The notes under the pieces were generated by a model that did not search any database, had not been told where the DNA came from, and was given only the letters and a program-made list of their open reading frames with translations. Position numbers and translations under genes: made by a program. Shown here piece by piece: positions 1 to 8,246 of a stretch of 25,759 nt of DNA. Positions within the stretch are counted from its first letter, which is position 1. Each line of letters opens with the position of its first letter. Source of the stretch: Bermanella sp034111105 (GTDB lineage: Bacteria > Pseudomonadota > Gammaproteobacteria > Pseudomonadales > Oceanobacteraceae); NCBI GenBank assembly GCA_034111105.1, contig JAWUXY010000010.1, positions 1 to 25,759 on the forward strand, given 5' to 3'.

Positions 1-1516
1 CCGTTAAATCCCCTTTTGCCTTACCGTTTACGGTAAAAGTATTAATCGTTTTAAGCGCTAACACCATTTCTTTGGCAAGCACTGTGCGGTCTTTACTGCT
101 GAATTTTGCTTGATTAAAACGCGCTTGACCATTCACATCCATTTGGCCATTACTTACATAACCTTTTGCACTAATGTCGGTTAGGCTAGAGTCCATTTTT
201 AAGCCGGCTAAGCCCAGTTTCACTTTACTGAGCTGCCAATCATTCACTTCTAAGGTGAAGCTGTCTTTACCAGGGGAAACCCTATGGTCCAATACACCAT
301 TAACAGTCAATGATTGAATTTTGTTTAAGTTAACACCTTGGCCTTTCACGAGTGTTGGGCGATTAATGACATCTTGTTGATGGGTGATATCCAATACGTT
401 AACCGCAACTTGGCCTAACGATTCAGCTTGATCACCCATTTTTGGCAGGCTCATGGTAAAGCTCATGCTCTTCACCCAGAAGTCTGGTTGTGGACGATCC
501 GTTTTAAACGGCACAAATCGCCCTTCTAAACGTTTGGCTTTTAATTCTTCTTTTGCGGCGTTGGTTTCGTCATCTACCAATAATGGGCGAACTTTCTCGT
601 AATACTCCAGTGTGGTTTGTGCATAACCGCCAGCATCTTCACCAAATAAAAGCGCGGTTAAATTACTGGCACCGGCACCATCTAATGTGTATTTGCTTTT
701 AATATTATTTAAGTCTTGTTTAGGTGCTGACTTTAACGCATCAAATTTTTGTTTTAAGTCAGACTTGCCTTCTTTAACCGCACTTTTTGCGTCAGCAATG
801 GCTTGTTTATCTTTTTTGAATTGTGCTTTTAATGCGTCTAATTCTTTTTTGCGCTGCTTAAAGTCATCAATATTTTTAAACTTACCTTTTAATATTGCAT
901 TAAGTCGAGTTTCGTATTGCTTAATGGAGTTATCGGTTGGTAAATTTGCAAGTGCCTGCTCTATGGCTTTTTTATGGTCTTCATAGGCGGTTTCAAATGC
1001 GTCTCCAGTTTGCTCAGTTAATAATGATTCACGCTCTAGTATCTCATCGGCACTTGGTAACGTTTTACTTTCAGGCTCTGACTTTGCTTTCGCTGATGTT
1101 TCTGACTGATTATCGGCGTCTTCTTTAGCTGATGTTTCAACAGCGGCTTGTTTAATAGCCCCAGAAACACGACGCGGTGTGCCTGTAGCAACGCCTTCTA
1201 AGCTTAATTCAGGGATAATGGCTTGGCCCAGTAATAATGGGAACGGCTCAATATTGGCAACCGCTCGCTCAAAACTAAAGATGTTTTCCATCGGTTTGTC
1301 TTTATCGGTTAACTGCACACCTGTCACGGTGATGGTCATAGGGTTAAAACCAAATGAGACATTCGCCACATCCACTTTTGCACCAAGTGCATCACTGCCA
1401 AAACTTTCTATGGCTAATTTTGTTAACGGTCCTGCTGCAAATAACCAAAAGCACGCAATTAAGGCGGTAACGACAACAAACCCAATGAGGCCTGACCAAC
1501 GAATCCATTTTGTCAT
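1..1516 (-). CDS. AsmA-like TIGR03545-family membrane protein (partial, C-terminus beyond window)
   Basis: This reading frame is open from an ATG at 1516 to the left edge, giving 505 codons with no stop. Residues about 5-27 form one hydrophobic segment, so the protein is probably anchored in the inner membrane with the rest in the periplasm. Residues about 30-130 read like the N-terminal beta region of AsmA/DUF748-type proteins (alternating beta strands, VDVANVSFGFNPMTITVTGV). Residues about 165-275 are a charged Lys/Glu/Ala-rich coiled-coil. After that comes repeating beta structure again. The layout and the neighbour match the uncharacterised TIGR03545 family, which is normally next to TIGR03546. 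Its ATG lies one base after the stop of that partner, with the ribosome site (AGGAG) inside the partner's last codons, so translation is probably coupled. A role in envelope lipid handling is inferred only from the AsmA resemblance. Confidence 0.75.
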   Translation of the reverse strand, partial: MTKWIRWSGLIGFVVVTALIACFWLFAAGPLTKLAIESFGSDALGAKVDVANVSFGFNPMTITVTGVQLTDKDKPMENIFSFERAVANIEPFPLLLGQAIIPELSLEGVATGTPRRVSGAIKQAAVETSAKEDADNQSETSAKAKSEPESKTLPSADEILERESLLTEQTGDAFETAYEDHKKAIEQALANLPTDNSIKQYETRLNAILKGKFKNIDDFKQRKKELDALKAQFKKDKQAIADAKSAVKEGKSDLKQKFDALKSAPKQDLNNIKSKYTLDGAGASNLTALLFGEDAGGYAQTTLEYYEKVRPLLVDDETNAAKEELKAKRLEGRFVPFKTDRPQPDFWVKSMSFTMSLPKMGDQAESLGQVAVNVLDITHQQDVINRPTLVKGQGVNLNKIQSLTVNGVLDHRVSPGKDSFTLEVNDWQLSKVKLGLAGLKMDSSLTDISAKGYVSNGQMDVNGQARFNQAKFSSKDRTVLAKEMVLALKTINTFTVNGKAKGDLT

Positions 1517-1517
1517 G

Positions 1518-2024
1518 TTAGGCTCCTAATCTTTCATATGCTTGGTAGAACTTACTGGCTTTCAAAAATTTAACTATTTTCAACTTTTCAAACCAAGCCA
1601 TTAATTTGGTGCGATACAATTTTATAAGGACGGTAAAGGCGACCCAAACAGGAATAAACAGTAAACACGATAACGCCACACTGCCAATCAATAAGGTGTG
1701 GTTAAATTTAAAGGCACGCCATACATCGCTTTGGTATAAGTCTGTCCAAAATGCTTGCAATGATGGGTGGGCTAATAAGTATTCCCCAAGTGAAATCGAA
1801 ACCGGATCAAGCAAAAAGGCTAACAGTGCAAATACCGCAGATGCTAAAAAGAAGCCGCCCAAGTTCACGCGAATCACACACACCAATAGAAAGATAAATA
1901 AGTTGTGCAAACTAAAAAACGGGGTTAACCCCACAAATAGTGCAAATGCAAACCCTAGCGCTATTTGCCCGGGTGAGGCATCGCTATTTAGGATTTTTAA
2001 TAGTTTGGCAAGCATGGCGAGCAT
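1518..2024 (-). CDS. DUF2062 / TIGR03546-family integral membrane protein
   Basis: This is a 168-residue protein counted from the ATG at 2024, which has AAGGA eight bases upstream. The frame stays open 27 codons further upstream, but that part is polar and has no ribosome site, so I use the internal ATG. The sequence has the DUF2062 signature (SPGQIALGFAFALFVGLTP), followed by three or four hydrophobic helices between residues about 20 and 135. The C-terminus is basic and probably cytoplasmic. Proteins of this type (TIGR03546) are uncharacterised and usually sit beside a TIGR03545 gene, as here. The stop is one base before the ATG of that downstream gene. The two likely act together in the membrane. 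The biochemical function is unknown. Confidence 0.8.
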   Translation of the reverse strand: MLAMLAKLLKILNSDASPGQIALGFAFALFVGLTPFFSLHNLFIFLLVCVIRVNLGGFFLASAVFALLAFLLDPVSISLGEYLLAHPSLQAFWTDLYQSDVWRAFKFNHTLLIGSVALSCLLFIPVWVAFTVLIKLYRTKLMAWFEKLKIVKFLKASKFYQAYERLGA

Positions 2025-2130
2025 GAATGAGTCCTTTTGTATGCTGTTGAGCTTAGCGGTAAGTTTAACGGGTATTAGTGCAGGAATAAACGTTACAACG
2101 GGCACTTAGTTCTATTCACTGCTGTTAACG

Positions 2131-3033
2131 CTAGCTTAAATTGCGAATATATTCCTGAATATCTTTAAATACAGGGTTCAGTTTACGCCCAAAGATAGAC
2201 AGTCCGCCGACTAACTTGCGATGGTCAACGCCAGAGTAGGTAGTGTGCTTGTGGGGCACTTGTAAGTGGGTGAGCATTTTCGCGAATCGCTCAGAATGAT
2301 AAGGCCCGACTGTTTCATCGGCTTGACCATGGATTAAGTACATGGGCGGCATATCTTTAGTGGCCAAATTAATGGGGTTAGCTTCATGGGCATTGTGCTC
2401 ATGGCCTAAGTCGATTCGCTGTTCCGATACATCATGTAACTCTACTCCGTCGAATTTACCTACCACTAACGGGTCATCTAAGGGTAAGTCATAAGGGCCC
2501 GCTAAGCCGATACACGCTTTAATATTTACCTGAGCATTGGCTCTGGCAAGGTAACATGGGTCAGCCGTTAGCATAGCGGCGGTATGGGCACCGGCACTGT
2601 GACCTATTAAAATAATATTGAGCATTTTATGCTCCGACACACCTTGCAATGTTAAGTGCTTGGGTAAGCTGGCAATGGCTTTAGCGATATCATCAATAAA
2701 TTGCGGAAACTGCACCTGTGGATATAACCGATAATTAGGTACCGCCGTTACATAACCGAGCTGACTAAACGCAAGACCAGCAAACTGATATTCGTTTTTA
2801 TTGCCGGTATCCCACGAGCCTCCATGAACAAATACAATGATATCGTCACTTTTTTTATGTTTAGGCACATACATATCAAGGATATGACGTGTATCAGTAT
2901 CATAGGGTAAGTCTTTGATCCGCTTGCAGTGAAAGCGAGACGCTAAATAATTCATGATCCAAAGGGGCTTAAAGATCGCGATGACAACCAATAAAAAGAT
3001 ACAAATCGTAACGGTACTTAAAATAATCAACAT
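2131..3033 (-). CDS. Membrane-anchored alpha/beta hydrolase (esterase/carboxylesterase type)
   Basis: This is a 300-residue protein of the alpha/beta hydrolase superfamily, in the branch with short-chain esterases (BD-FAE-like). The first 25 residues form a hydrophobic helix followed by basic residues, which suggests an N-terminal membrane anchor. HGGSW at 70-74 is the oxyanion-hole motif. GHSAG at 144-148 holds the nucleophile Ser146. The other triad members are probably Asp239 (HGQADETV) and His271 (GVDHRKL). All three residues are present, so the enzyme should be active, but the substrate cannot be read from sequence. The ATG at 3033 has AGAGA shortly upstream. The gene is on the same strand as the DUF2062 gene, 106 bases upstream of it, so it could be co-transcribed or separate. 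Confidence 0.85.
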   Translation of the reverse strand: MLIILSTVTICIFLLVVIAIFKPLWIMNYLASRFHCKRIKDLPYDTDTRHILDMYVPKHKKSDDIIVFVHGGSWDTGNKNEYQFAGLAFSQLGYVTAVPNYRLYPQVQFPQFIDDIAKAIASLPKHLTLQGVSEHKMLNIILIGHSAGAHTAAMLTADPCYLARANAQVNIKACIGLAGPYDLPLDDPLVVGKFDGVELHDVSEQRIDLGHEHNAHEANPINLATKDMPPMYLIHGQADETVGPYHSERFAKMLTHLQVPHKHTTYSGVDHRKLVGGLSIFGRKLNPVFKDIQEYIRNLS

Positions 3034-3096
3034 TAAGTCTCTTTTTTCTTAGATGAATAATCACACATGATAAATATGGCAATCACATTGATAAAT

Positions 3097-3678
3097 TTAT
3101 GTAATCTCAAGTAGCGATAACATAATACCAACTAGGGTCGTAATCTTTTGATTACTTAATTGTCGATAATCAAAATATGGGCACAAGATCACTTTTTGAT
3201 CTCGATAACAGGCAAAATCTTCGTGCTCATGCTCGATTAAAAAAGGCGCTTGATATTCATATCCCAATTGTAGGGCATACCCTTTGCCCATAATGATGTG
3301 CAAACTGTGATCTTCTGTTGCTAAAGGCGGGCTAAACAATAATGTGGTGCCACTGTCAGCTTGCAGCAATTGATCATCACGATACTGCTGCCATGTTGCA
3401 TGGTTTTTTAATGCATGCGTGAAATGTTGGGTCTCACTTAGTTTGGCTGTACGTGCATCAAGCGTTTGCATAAACTCATACATTAACTTGGCATACACGT
3501 TAAACACTTTACGCCAGTGATTACCTGTATGCTGGGCAATGGCGCCAATATCGCCAGTTTGCATAGGCATGCAGTCATCTAATTCATCATATGGTGGCAT
3601 GGGTGGTCGATTCGCAATGTACACATTAATGCTGACCTGTTGCGGCGCATGGTGCGCATCTCCTAACCCAACTGACAT
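3097..3678 (-). CDS. Uncharacterised protein, 193 residues
   Basis: I do not recognise this family with confidence. The frame is well supported: the ATG at 3678 has AGGTGA six bases upstream, and composition resembles the neighbouring genes. There is no signal peptide and no clear membrane helix, so it should be cytoplasmic. The N-terminus is Pro/His-rich (residues about 8-40), the middle (50-115) is helical and polar, and the C-terminal half holds beta-type segments with paired acidic and His residues (EHEHEDFACY near 145). It may be one of the conserved domain-of-unknown-function families of marine gammaproteobacteria. It is divergent from the oxygenase gene at 3788, and the space between them carries a 12-base inverted repeat. 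It ends 63 bases before the hydrolase start on the same strand. Confidence 0.7.
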   Translation of the reverse strand: MSVGLGDAHHAPQQVSINVYIANRPPMPPYDELDDCMPMQTGDIGAIAQHTGNHWRKVFNVYAKLMYEFMQTLDARTAKLSETQHFTHALKNHATWQQYRDDQLLQADSGTTLLFSPPLATEDHSLHIIMGKGYALQLGYEYQAPFLIEHEHEDFACYRDQKVILCPYFDYRQLSNQKITTLVGIMLSLLEIT

Positions 3679-3704
3679 AAATCACCTATTTCACACAAAT
3701 CATA

Positions 3705-3741
3705 GTGATATATTTTTATCGTTAAGATTAAAATATATCAC
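3705..3741. promoter_or_regulatory. AT-rich inverted repeat between divergent genes
   Basis: GTGATATATTTT (3705-3716) is repeated perfectly in inverse as AAAATATATCAC (3730-3741), with 13 bases between. It lies in the only space between the divergent genes at 3678 (minus) and 3788 (plus), where both promoters must be. A regulator binding site or the core of a divergent promoter is the simplest reading. It has no GC-rich stem, so it is not a good terminator. Confidence 0.45.
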
Positions 3742-3787
3742 CATACTATAAACACTCTTGCCCCTAGAATACGCGGCTTTGTTATCA

Positions 3788-4459
3788 ATGAGCAACGCCG
3801 TCATGTACGCCAAAGGTTTTAATTACAGTAGCCTTAGCGTCTACGAGAAAATCGAGAACGACATCGCAGCGCGCGGCATTAGCGTGATTGAAGATGCGCT
3901 CCCTATGGCAACTATTGCTCCCTTGTTAACGCGCGTCGCCTCACTGCCAGAATATGAATTTAACGACGCTGGTACTGGCCGTAAGCAAGACCACCAAATA
4001 AACCCGTTTGTACGTCGCGACCAGATTCATTGGCTGGACCCTCAACACCCAAGCGAACGCCTTTGGTTTGATTGGATGAATGGCCTTAAAACCCATTTAA
4101 ATCGTTCATTAATGCTGGGTTTGTTCAGTTACGAAAGTCATTTTGCACAGTACAAGCCCGGTGCTTTTTACAAAAAACATATGGATGCCTTTAAAGGTCA
4201 ATCTAACCGCCGCTTAAGCACTGTGTTGTATCTGAACCCTAATTGGCAAGCACACTATGGTGGCGAACTGGTTGTGTACGATCCACACAAAAATGACCAA
4301 GAATACCTAAAGGTAAACCCCAGTTTTGGCACGTTAGTGGTCTTTTTAAGTGAAGACTTTCCCCACGAAGTGCTGCCCGCAAGCCATTTACGCTATAGCA
4401 TTGCAGGCTGGTATCGCATTAATAACAGCATTCTAAATCAAATCGACCCACCGCAATAA
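3788..4459 (+). CDS. 2OG-Fe(II) oxygenase (prolyl-4-hydroxylase-like)
   Basis: This is a 223-residue protein of the 2-oxoglutarate and Fe(II)-dependent dioxygenase superfamily, close to the prolyl 4-hydroxylase alpha-subunit type domain. Counting from the ATG at 3788, the iron ligands are His131 and Asp133 (KKHMDAF) and the distal His193 (FPHEVLP), and Arg202 (HLRYSIAGW) should bind 2-oxoglutarate. The core beta-helix (LSTVLYLNPNW, YGGELVVYD, GTLVVFLS) is intact. The start is uncertain: none of the candidates has a good ribosome site. A TTG at 3758 and an ATG at 3803 are alternatives. The target could be a protein side chain or a small molecule. The gene stands divergent from the unknown gene at 3678. 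Confidence 0.88.
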   Translation: MSNAVMYAKGFNYSSLSVYEKIENDIAARGISVIEDALPMATIAPLLTRVASLPEYEFNDAGTGRKQDHQINPFVRRDQIHWLDPQHPSERLWFDWMNGLKTHLNRSLMLGLFSYESHFAQYKPGAFYKKHMDAFKGQSNRRLSTVLYLNPNWQAHYGGELVVYDPHKNDQEYLKVNPSFGTLVVFLSEDFPHEVLPASHLRYSIAGWYRINNSILNQIDPPQ

Positions 4460-4484
4460 ACGCCGTTTTATCAATGCTTGAGTT

Positions 4485-4499
4485 GCGCTACCATAGCGC
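4485..4499. other. Small hairpin between oxygenase and GreAB-like gene
   Basis: GCGCTA and TAGCGC form a perfect 6-bp stem with a 3-base loop, 23 bases before the next start codon. No T-run follows, so it is not a convincing terminator. It may simply lie in the promoter or leader of the downstream gene. Confidence 0.35.
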
Positions 4500-4522
4500 C
4501 TCACACACGGTGATGGATATTC

Positions 4523-5008
4523 ATGGACAAGTCGGCACTGGTTACACAAATCATCATTGAACTCACCCAAGCGCTTGAGCATGCGTTAGCCGCAGCCGAT
4601 GAGGCCCATAAAGGGGCCACACACGAACAAAGCAAAGCCGAAACCCAATACGACACATTAGGTCTGGAACACGCCTATTTGGCTGAAGGCCAAGCGCGCC
4701 GTATTCAAGAACTCAAAGACGCCATCACTAAGCTGCACCATTTCAAACCCAAAGTATTCGATCAGGATGATGCCATTTATTTAGGCGCACTGGTTAAACT
4801 GGATGTCATCAACGGCAATGCAGGCAAGCCTCAATTATGGGTACTATTGGCACCCACTGCAGGTGGCATGAACATTCAATGGGAGCAGCGAAACGTACAA
4901 ATTATCTCCCCTAACAGCCCCGTGACTCAAGCCATCTTAAGTCGCTATCTTGACGATGAATTTCAACTCGCAAACGGCTTACGCTATCAAATTAGTGAAC
5001 TGCATTAA
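4523..5008 (+). CDS. GreA/GreB-like protein (Gre C-terminal domain)
   Basis: This is a 161-residue protein with a helical N-terminus (1-75; AAADEAHKGATHEQ, YDTLGLEHAYLAEGQARR), consistent with a coiled-coil hairpin. A C-terminal beta domain (about 85-161) reads like the FKBP-like domain of GreA/GreB: a conserved ALVKLD strand, then an ISPNSPVTQAIL segment comparable to the Gre SP..ALLG motif. The classic factors rescue backtracked RNA polymerase through two acidic residues at the tip of the N-terminal hairpin, and I cannot assign those here. It may therefore be a Gre-domain paralogue rather than a true cleavage factor. Similar proteins in marine gammaproteobacteria are labelled GreAB. The ATG at 4523 is preceded by GATGGATATT, a weak ribosome site. 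Confidence 0.6.
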   Translation: MDKSALVTQIIIELTQALEHALAAADEAHKGATHEQSKAETQYDTLGLEHAYLAEGQARRIQELKDAITKLHHFKPKVFDQDDAIYLGALVKLDVINGNAGKPQLWVLLAPTAGGMNIQWEQRNVQIISPNSPVTQAILSRYLDDEFQLANGLRYQISELH

Positions 5009-5170
5009 CCGCTATTTTATTAGCACCGTTAATAGTTCCACTGACATCTTATTTATACGTTGAACAATGACGATTTTTTGTTGCAGGGCGTGCTCTTTTG
5101 TTTGAAGCACGGTCTTGTTACAGTGAAGCTAAGGTTTACCACTATTAACAATAAAAAGAATGAGGCAATC

Positions 5171-6397
5171 ATGGCCACCCCCCAGTACGACATTATTTTA
5201 TTTGGTGCCACCAGTTTTGTAGGTGACATTTTAACTGGCTATATGATGAGCCAATACGGCAACAGCCGCGAACTCAAATGGGCCGTAGCAGGACGCAGTG
5301 AAAAAAAATTAGTCGAAACCAAACAAAAGCACGGCGCACAGGCTATTCCACATATCATCGCTGATGCAGCTGACGAACAACAACTGCTCGCCATGGTCAA
5401 GCAAACCCGTGTGGTTGTTTCAACCGTGGGCCCGTACGCTCTATTTGGCGAGCCTTTGGTCAAAGCCTGTGTTGAAAACGGTATTGACTACTGCGACTTA
5501 ACCGGCGAAGTGCAATGGTATAAACGCATGGTCGATAAATACGAAACCACCGCAAAACAAACAGGTGCACGTATCGTGCATTGCAGTGGTTTTGATTCGA
5601 TCCCATCGGATTTAGGCGTGTATTTTCTACAACAACAGGCGCAAGCTAAATTTGGAAAAATGTGCCATGAGGTTAAGCAACGCGTTGCCCGCTTAAAAGG
5701 CGGTGCCAGTGGCGGTACGGTTGCCAGTATGGTCAACATTGCAAAAGAAGCCGCGAAAGATTCAGCGCTGCGCAAAGAATTACAAAACCCATACAGCATT
5801 TGCCCTAGTGGCCATGGTTTTAAGCGTCGCCAAGAAAACATCAGCGGCTCAAAGTTTGATGAAGACTTCGACCAATGGGTCGGCCCATTTGTAATGGCCG
5901 CAGTCAATACTCGTGTTGTGCATCGCAGTAATGCGTTATCAAACAACGCTTATGGTGATGACTTTACTTACAGCGAGGCAATGCTAATGGGTAAAGGCCG
6001 CAAAGGCAAAACAGGCTCACGCAATATGGGGTGGGGGTTAACTGTCTTTATGATTCTAGCGGCTATTAAGCCAACACGTTGGATTTTAGAACGCTTTGTA
6101 TTGCCCAAGCCCGGTGAAGGCCCTACGCCAGAAGAACAATTAAAAGGCTGCTTTGATTATCGCTTTGTGGGTAAAACCAATGATGGCCAAATGATAAAAG
6201 TAAAAGTCACCGGTGATCGTGACCCAGGCTATGGCAGTACCGCAAAAATGTTAGGCCAAGCTGCAGTGTGTTTAGCAAGTATTAAAAAAGAAGAAAAAGC
6301 CGGAGGCTTTTGGACGCCAGCCACTATTTATAAAGACGATTTGATTACTCGCCTAATCGATAAAAGTGGATTAACGTTTGAGGTATTAGAAAACTAA
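5171..6397 (+). CDS. Saccharopine dehydrogenase-like NAD(P)-dependent oxidoreductase
   Basis: This is a 408-residue protein from the ATG at 5171, which has TGAGG upstream. The frame extends to a TTG at 5060, but the extra part does not look like this family. Residues 5-35 (DIILFGATSFVGDILTGYM) form a Rossmann dinucleotide-binding start, with AVAGRSEKKL next to it. VVSTVGPYALFGEPLVKAC and YCDLTGE are typical of the saccharopine dehydrogenase-like/trans-acting enoyl reductase group (COG3268). A hydrophobic segment at about 320-335 (WGLTVFMILAAI) may be a membrane contact. These proteins are usually reductases acting on lipid or polyketide intermediates; true saccharopine chemistry is unlikely. 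The substrate is unknown. A bidirectional terminator follows. Confidence 0.85.
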   Translation: MATPQYDIILFGATSFVGDILTGYMMSQYGNSRELKWAVAGRSEKKLVETKQKHGAQAIPHIIADAADEQQLLAMVKQTRVVVSTVGPYALFGEPLVKACVENGIDYCDLTGEVQWYKRMVDKYETTAKQTGARIVHCSGFDSIPSDLGVYFLQQQAQAKFGKMCHEVKQRVARLKGGASGGTVASMVNIAKEAAKDSALRKELQNPYSICPSGHGFKRRQENISGSKFDEDFDQWVGPFVMAAVNTRVVHRSNALSNNAYGDDFTYSEAMLMGKGRKGKTGSRNMGWGLTVFMILAAIKPTRWILERFVLPKPGEGPTPEEQLKGCFDYRFVGKTNDGQMIKVKVTGDRDPGYGSTAKMLGQAAVCLASIKKEEKAGGFWTPATIYKDDLITRLIDKSGLTFEVLEN

Positions 6398-6401
6398 GTA
6401 C

Positions 6402-6453
6402 AAAAACTGAATTGACGCTTGTGTTTGTATTAACAAGAGTCAATTCAGCTTTA
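6402..6453. terminator. Bidirectional terminator between convergent genes
   Basis: CTGAATTGAC (6407-6416) pairs perfectly with GTCAATTCAG (6439-6448). A second short stem, CTTGT/ACAAG, extends it after one mismatch. On the minus strand the stem is followed by TTTTTG, and on the plus strand by CTTTAT. It therefore serves best as the terminator of the minus-strand nucleoside-hydrolase gene, and plausibly also closes the reductase gene. Confidence 0.75.
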
Positions 6454-6467
6454 TGTTCGTTAAGCCA

Positions 6468-7940
6468 TTACCCTTTACACGATGGGCCGGTTACCGCCGA
6501 ATTTTTTGAATCAAGCAAACGTTTAATCATGACGTTTCGTGCTTGTGTTGTATTGATCTCTATTACCACATTCATTTTTTCGCCAACACCTGCTGCCGTT
6601 AGTGTGGTTTTACCCACGGTAGGATCAAAACTAATCGGGTCATATGGGTATTCACTTTGCTCTAACCCTGCATCAAGTTGGTCAACATCAACGTAAGATT
6701 GTTTGATACTCATCTCTAATGCATCGGGTTCTAATAAAACAAGTGCGGCTACAATATCCCATAAACGAATCACAGCATCTAATGCAAAATCGCCACTTGG
6801 GCTGCCATCAAAACCAGGGAAGTCACCCCCTTCAAATTCACGAATAGAGGTAAACAATTTAGAGGTATAACACGCTTCTGCTGTGCTGCCCTGTACGCCT
6901 AACTCAGCAATACTGGCTGACTCCACCTTAGCCAAATCAGTTGAGTTTGTCGGTACTAAGTAGCTTTCGATATTTTTTTCAGCCAATAAATCAAATGAGA
7001 TTTTTGCGCTCAAAGGGTCTAACAAAATATTGAATTCTTGATCGGTACTAAAGTCACTCGCAAACCCAAATGTTGGGTGAGAAAATATATTACCGCCTTT
7101 ATTATGGCCGCGTTCATTCTCGACAGTGAATGGCTGCTCTCCTTCAAACCCGCCACCCATCATGATGACCTTATCAATATTGGCTAATTGTGCATCGCTG
7201 GCTTTTGCTAATACGCGAGCAAATGTGGTGAGTTTACCTGTGTTTAAAATGACCGCATTTTCTAGTGTGCTTAATTTTTCTAGAATAATGTCTTCTGCCT
7301 GTTCAAATTTAAATGACATCCCTTTATTACCCATAAAGTGATAATCACTTTGAGTCGCTCGTGGGATTAAGTGATCAGTACCATAAAGGGTCGAGCCATT
7401 ATCACGCCAAGGTCCCGGAACGTATTGACCATAAAGGTTGATACCCATGACATTACGACGCTCTAAGTTCCAAGTATCACCGCTTTTAGAATTGGGTAAT
7501 TGATAATCGATGACGCCATCCACAATCGGTGTTTCATCGGTGACAGCTGTGTTATTTGCTTTTATACCATTGGCACCATAGTGGATTTCTTCTGGTGAAA
7601 AATACGCCCCGCGAATCACTTGTGTGTCTCGATTACCTAACCATTCGAGAATGTTGTAAACCGTATTGGCACCATGTGCCACGGTATTAAATGAATCTTC
7701 AACCACAGCAAGCTCAACGGTGTAACGGGGGTCTTTTGCAACTAGCATTAAAGCGACAGCGTCATCAAAGTTGTTGAAGTCACCAATCCAAATAATGGGT
7801 TGTGCCGTGTCCGCTTTGTTTGCCGTAAAGACGGTTTTGCCGTCAATATCGTTGTCGTCGCTATCACTCCCACAACCTGATAGCAGTGCCACAGATACGG
7901 CGCTCATCAGAGCGAGTTTTACAAATTTTGAGTTAAACAC
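6468..7940 (-). CDS. Nucleoside hydrolase-fold lipoprotein
   Basis: This is a 490-residue protein from a GTG at 7940. AGAGGA sits about eight bases before that GTG, and the resulting N-terminus is an ideal lipoprotein signal (FNSKFVKLALMSAVSVALLSGC, lipid-modified Cys23). An ATG 27 codons upstream is open but would bury the signal. The mature part has the inosine/uridine nucleoside hydrolase fold: GDFNNFDDA at 53-61 in place of the usual DTDPGIDDA, TGKLTTFA at 234-241 (compare GPLTNLA), EFNILLDP from 302, and WDIVAAL at 394 in place of HDPLA. The second calcium-binding Asp pair and the late Asp395 are kept, while the preceding His is Trp and the first Asp is shifted. It may be a periplasmic nucleosidase with altered specificity or a DUF1593-like relative. 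Confidence 0.82.
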   Translation of the reverse strand: MFNSKFVKLALMSAVSVALLSGCGSDSDDNDIDGKTVFTANKADTAQPIIWIGDFNNFDDAVALMLVAKDPRYTVELAVVEDSFNTVAHGANTVYNILEWLGNRDTQVIRGAYFSPEEIHYGANGIKANNTAVTDETPIVDGVIDYQLPNSKSGDTWNLERRNVMGINLYGQYVPGPWRDNGSTLYGTDHLIPRATQSDYHFMGNKGMSFKFEQAEDIILEKLSTLENAVILNTGKLTTFARVLAKASDAQLANIDKVIMMGGGFEGEQPFTVENERGHNKGGNIFSHPTFGFASDFSTDQEFNILLDPLSAKISFDLLAEKNIESYLVPTNSTDLAKVESASIAELGVQGSTAEACYTSKLFTSIREFEGGDFPGFDGSPSGDFALDAVIRLWDIVAALVLLEPDALEMSIKQSYVDVDQLDAGLEQSEYPYDPISFDPTVGKTTLTAAGVGEKMNVVIEINTTQARNVMIKRLLDSKNSAVTGPSCKG

Positions 7941-8246
7941 AGATAGAAATCCTCTTATGGTTTTGCAAAGTTTAAGAGGGTTAGCAAGCACCGTGCCCAA
8001 CTTTGACCAATTGGACAACATTTATTTTAGGTATGAATAATCGTGTATCAGGCTTAAAAACTCATACCCTGTATGACGGGTTATAGCCATAATGTGATGC
8101 AATATGGGGCACTTTAAAGTTAACTGCACCGCATTAGCCATTCAGTGAGAAAATAACTGTTACAATGCGCAAAAATCACGTCCCATCAAATCGTGCGGTT
8201 GAACAAGTATGCAAAACAGGCCAAGAAACAAGGTGAATCATTTATA
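7941..8246. other. Intergenic region between divergent lipoprotein and barrel genes
   Basis: No gene is supported here. The region holds the leaders of the two divergent genes. Near 8060-8085 there is an imperfect dyad (ATACCC near GGGTTAT) that could be an operator. A plus-strand extended -10 candidate lies at 8158-8166. Confidence 0.5.
8158..8166 (+). promoter_or_regulatory. Candidate extended -10 promoter of barrel gene
   Basis: TGTTACAAT is an extended -10 element (TG-N-TACAAT) about 80 bases before the ATG at 8247. No good -35 hexamer lies at 16-18 bases, so the assignment rests on the extended -10 alone. Confidence 0.35.

Noticed and set aside
1606..2109. Plus-strand frame of 167 codons opposite the DUF2062 gene
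   Set aside because: The opposite strand encodes a recognisable membrane protein with a ribosome site; this frame has polar, Asn/Lys-rich composition with no family resemblance.
5488..5946. Minus-strand frame of 152 codons inside the saccharopine dehydrogenase-like gene
   Set aside because: The plus-strand gene has a clear Rossmann fold through this part; the antisense frame is Cys/Ser-rich and typical of a shadow.
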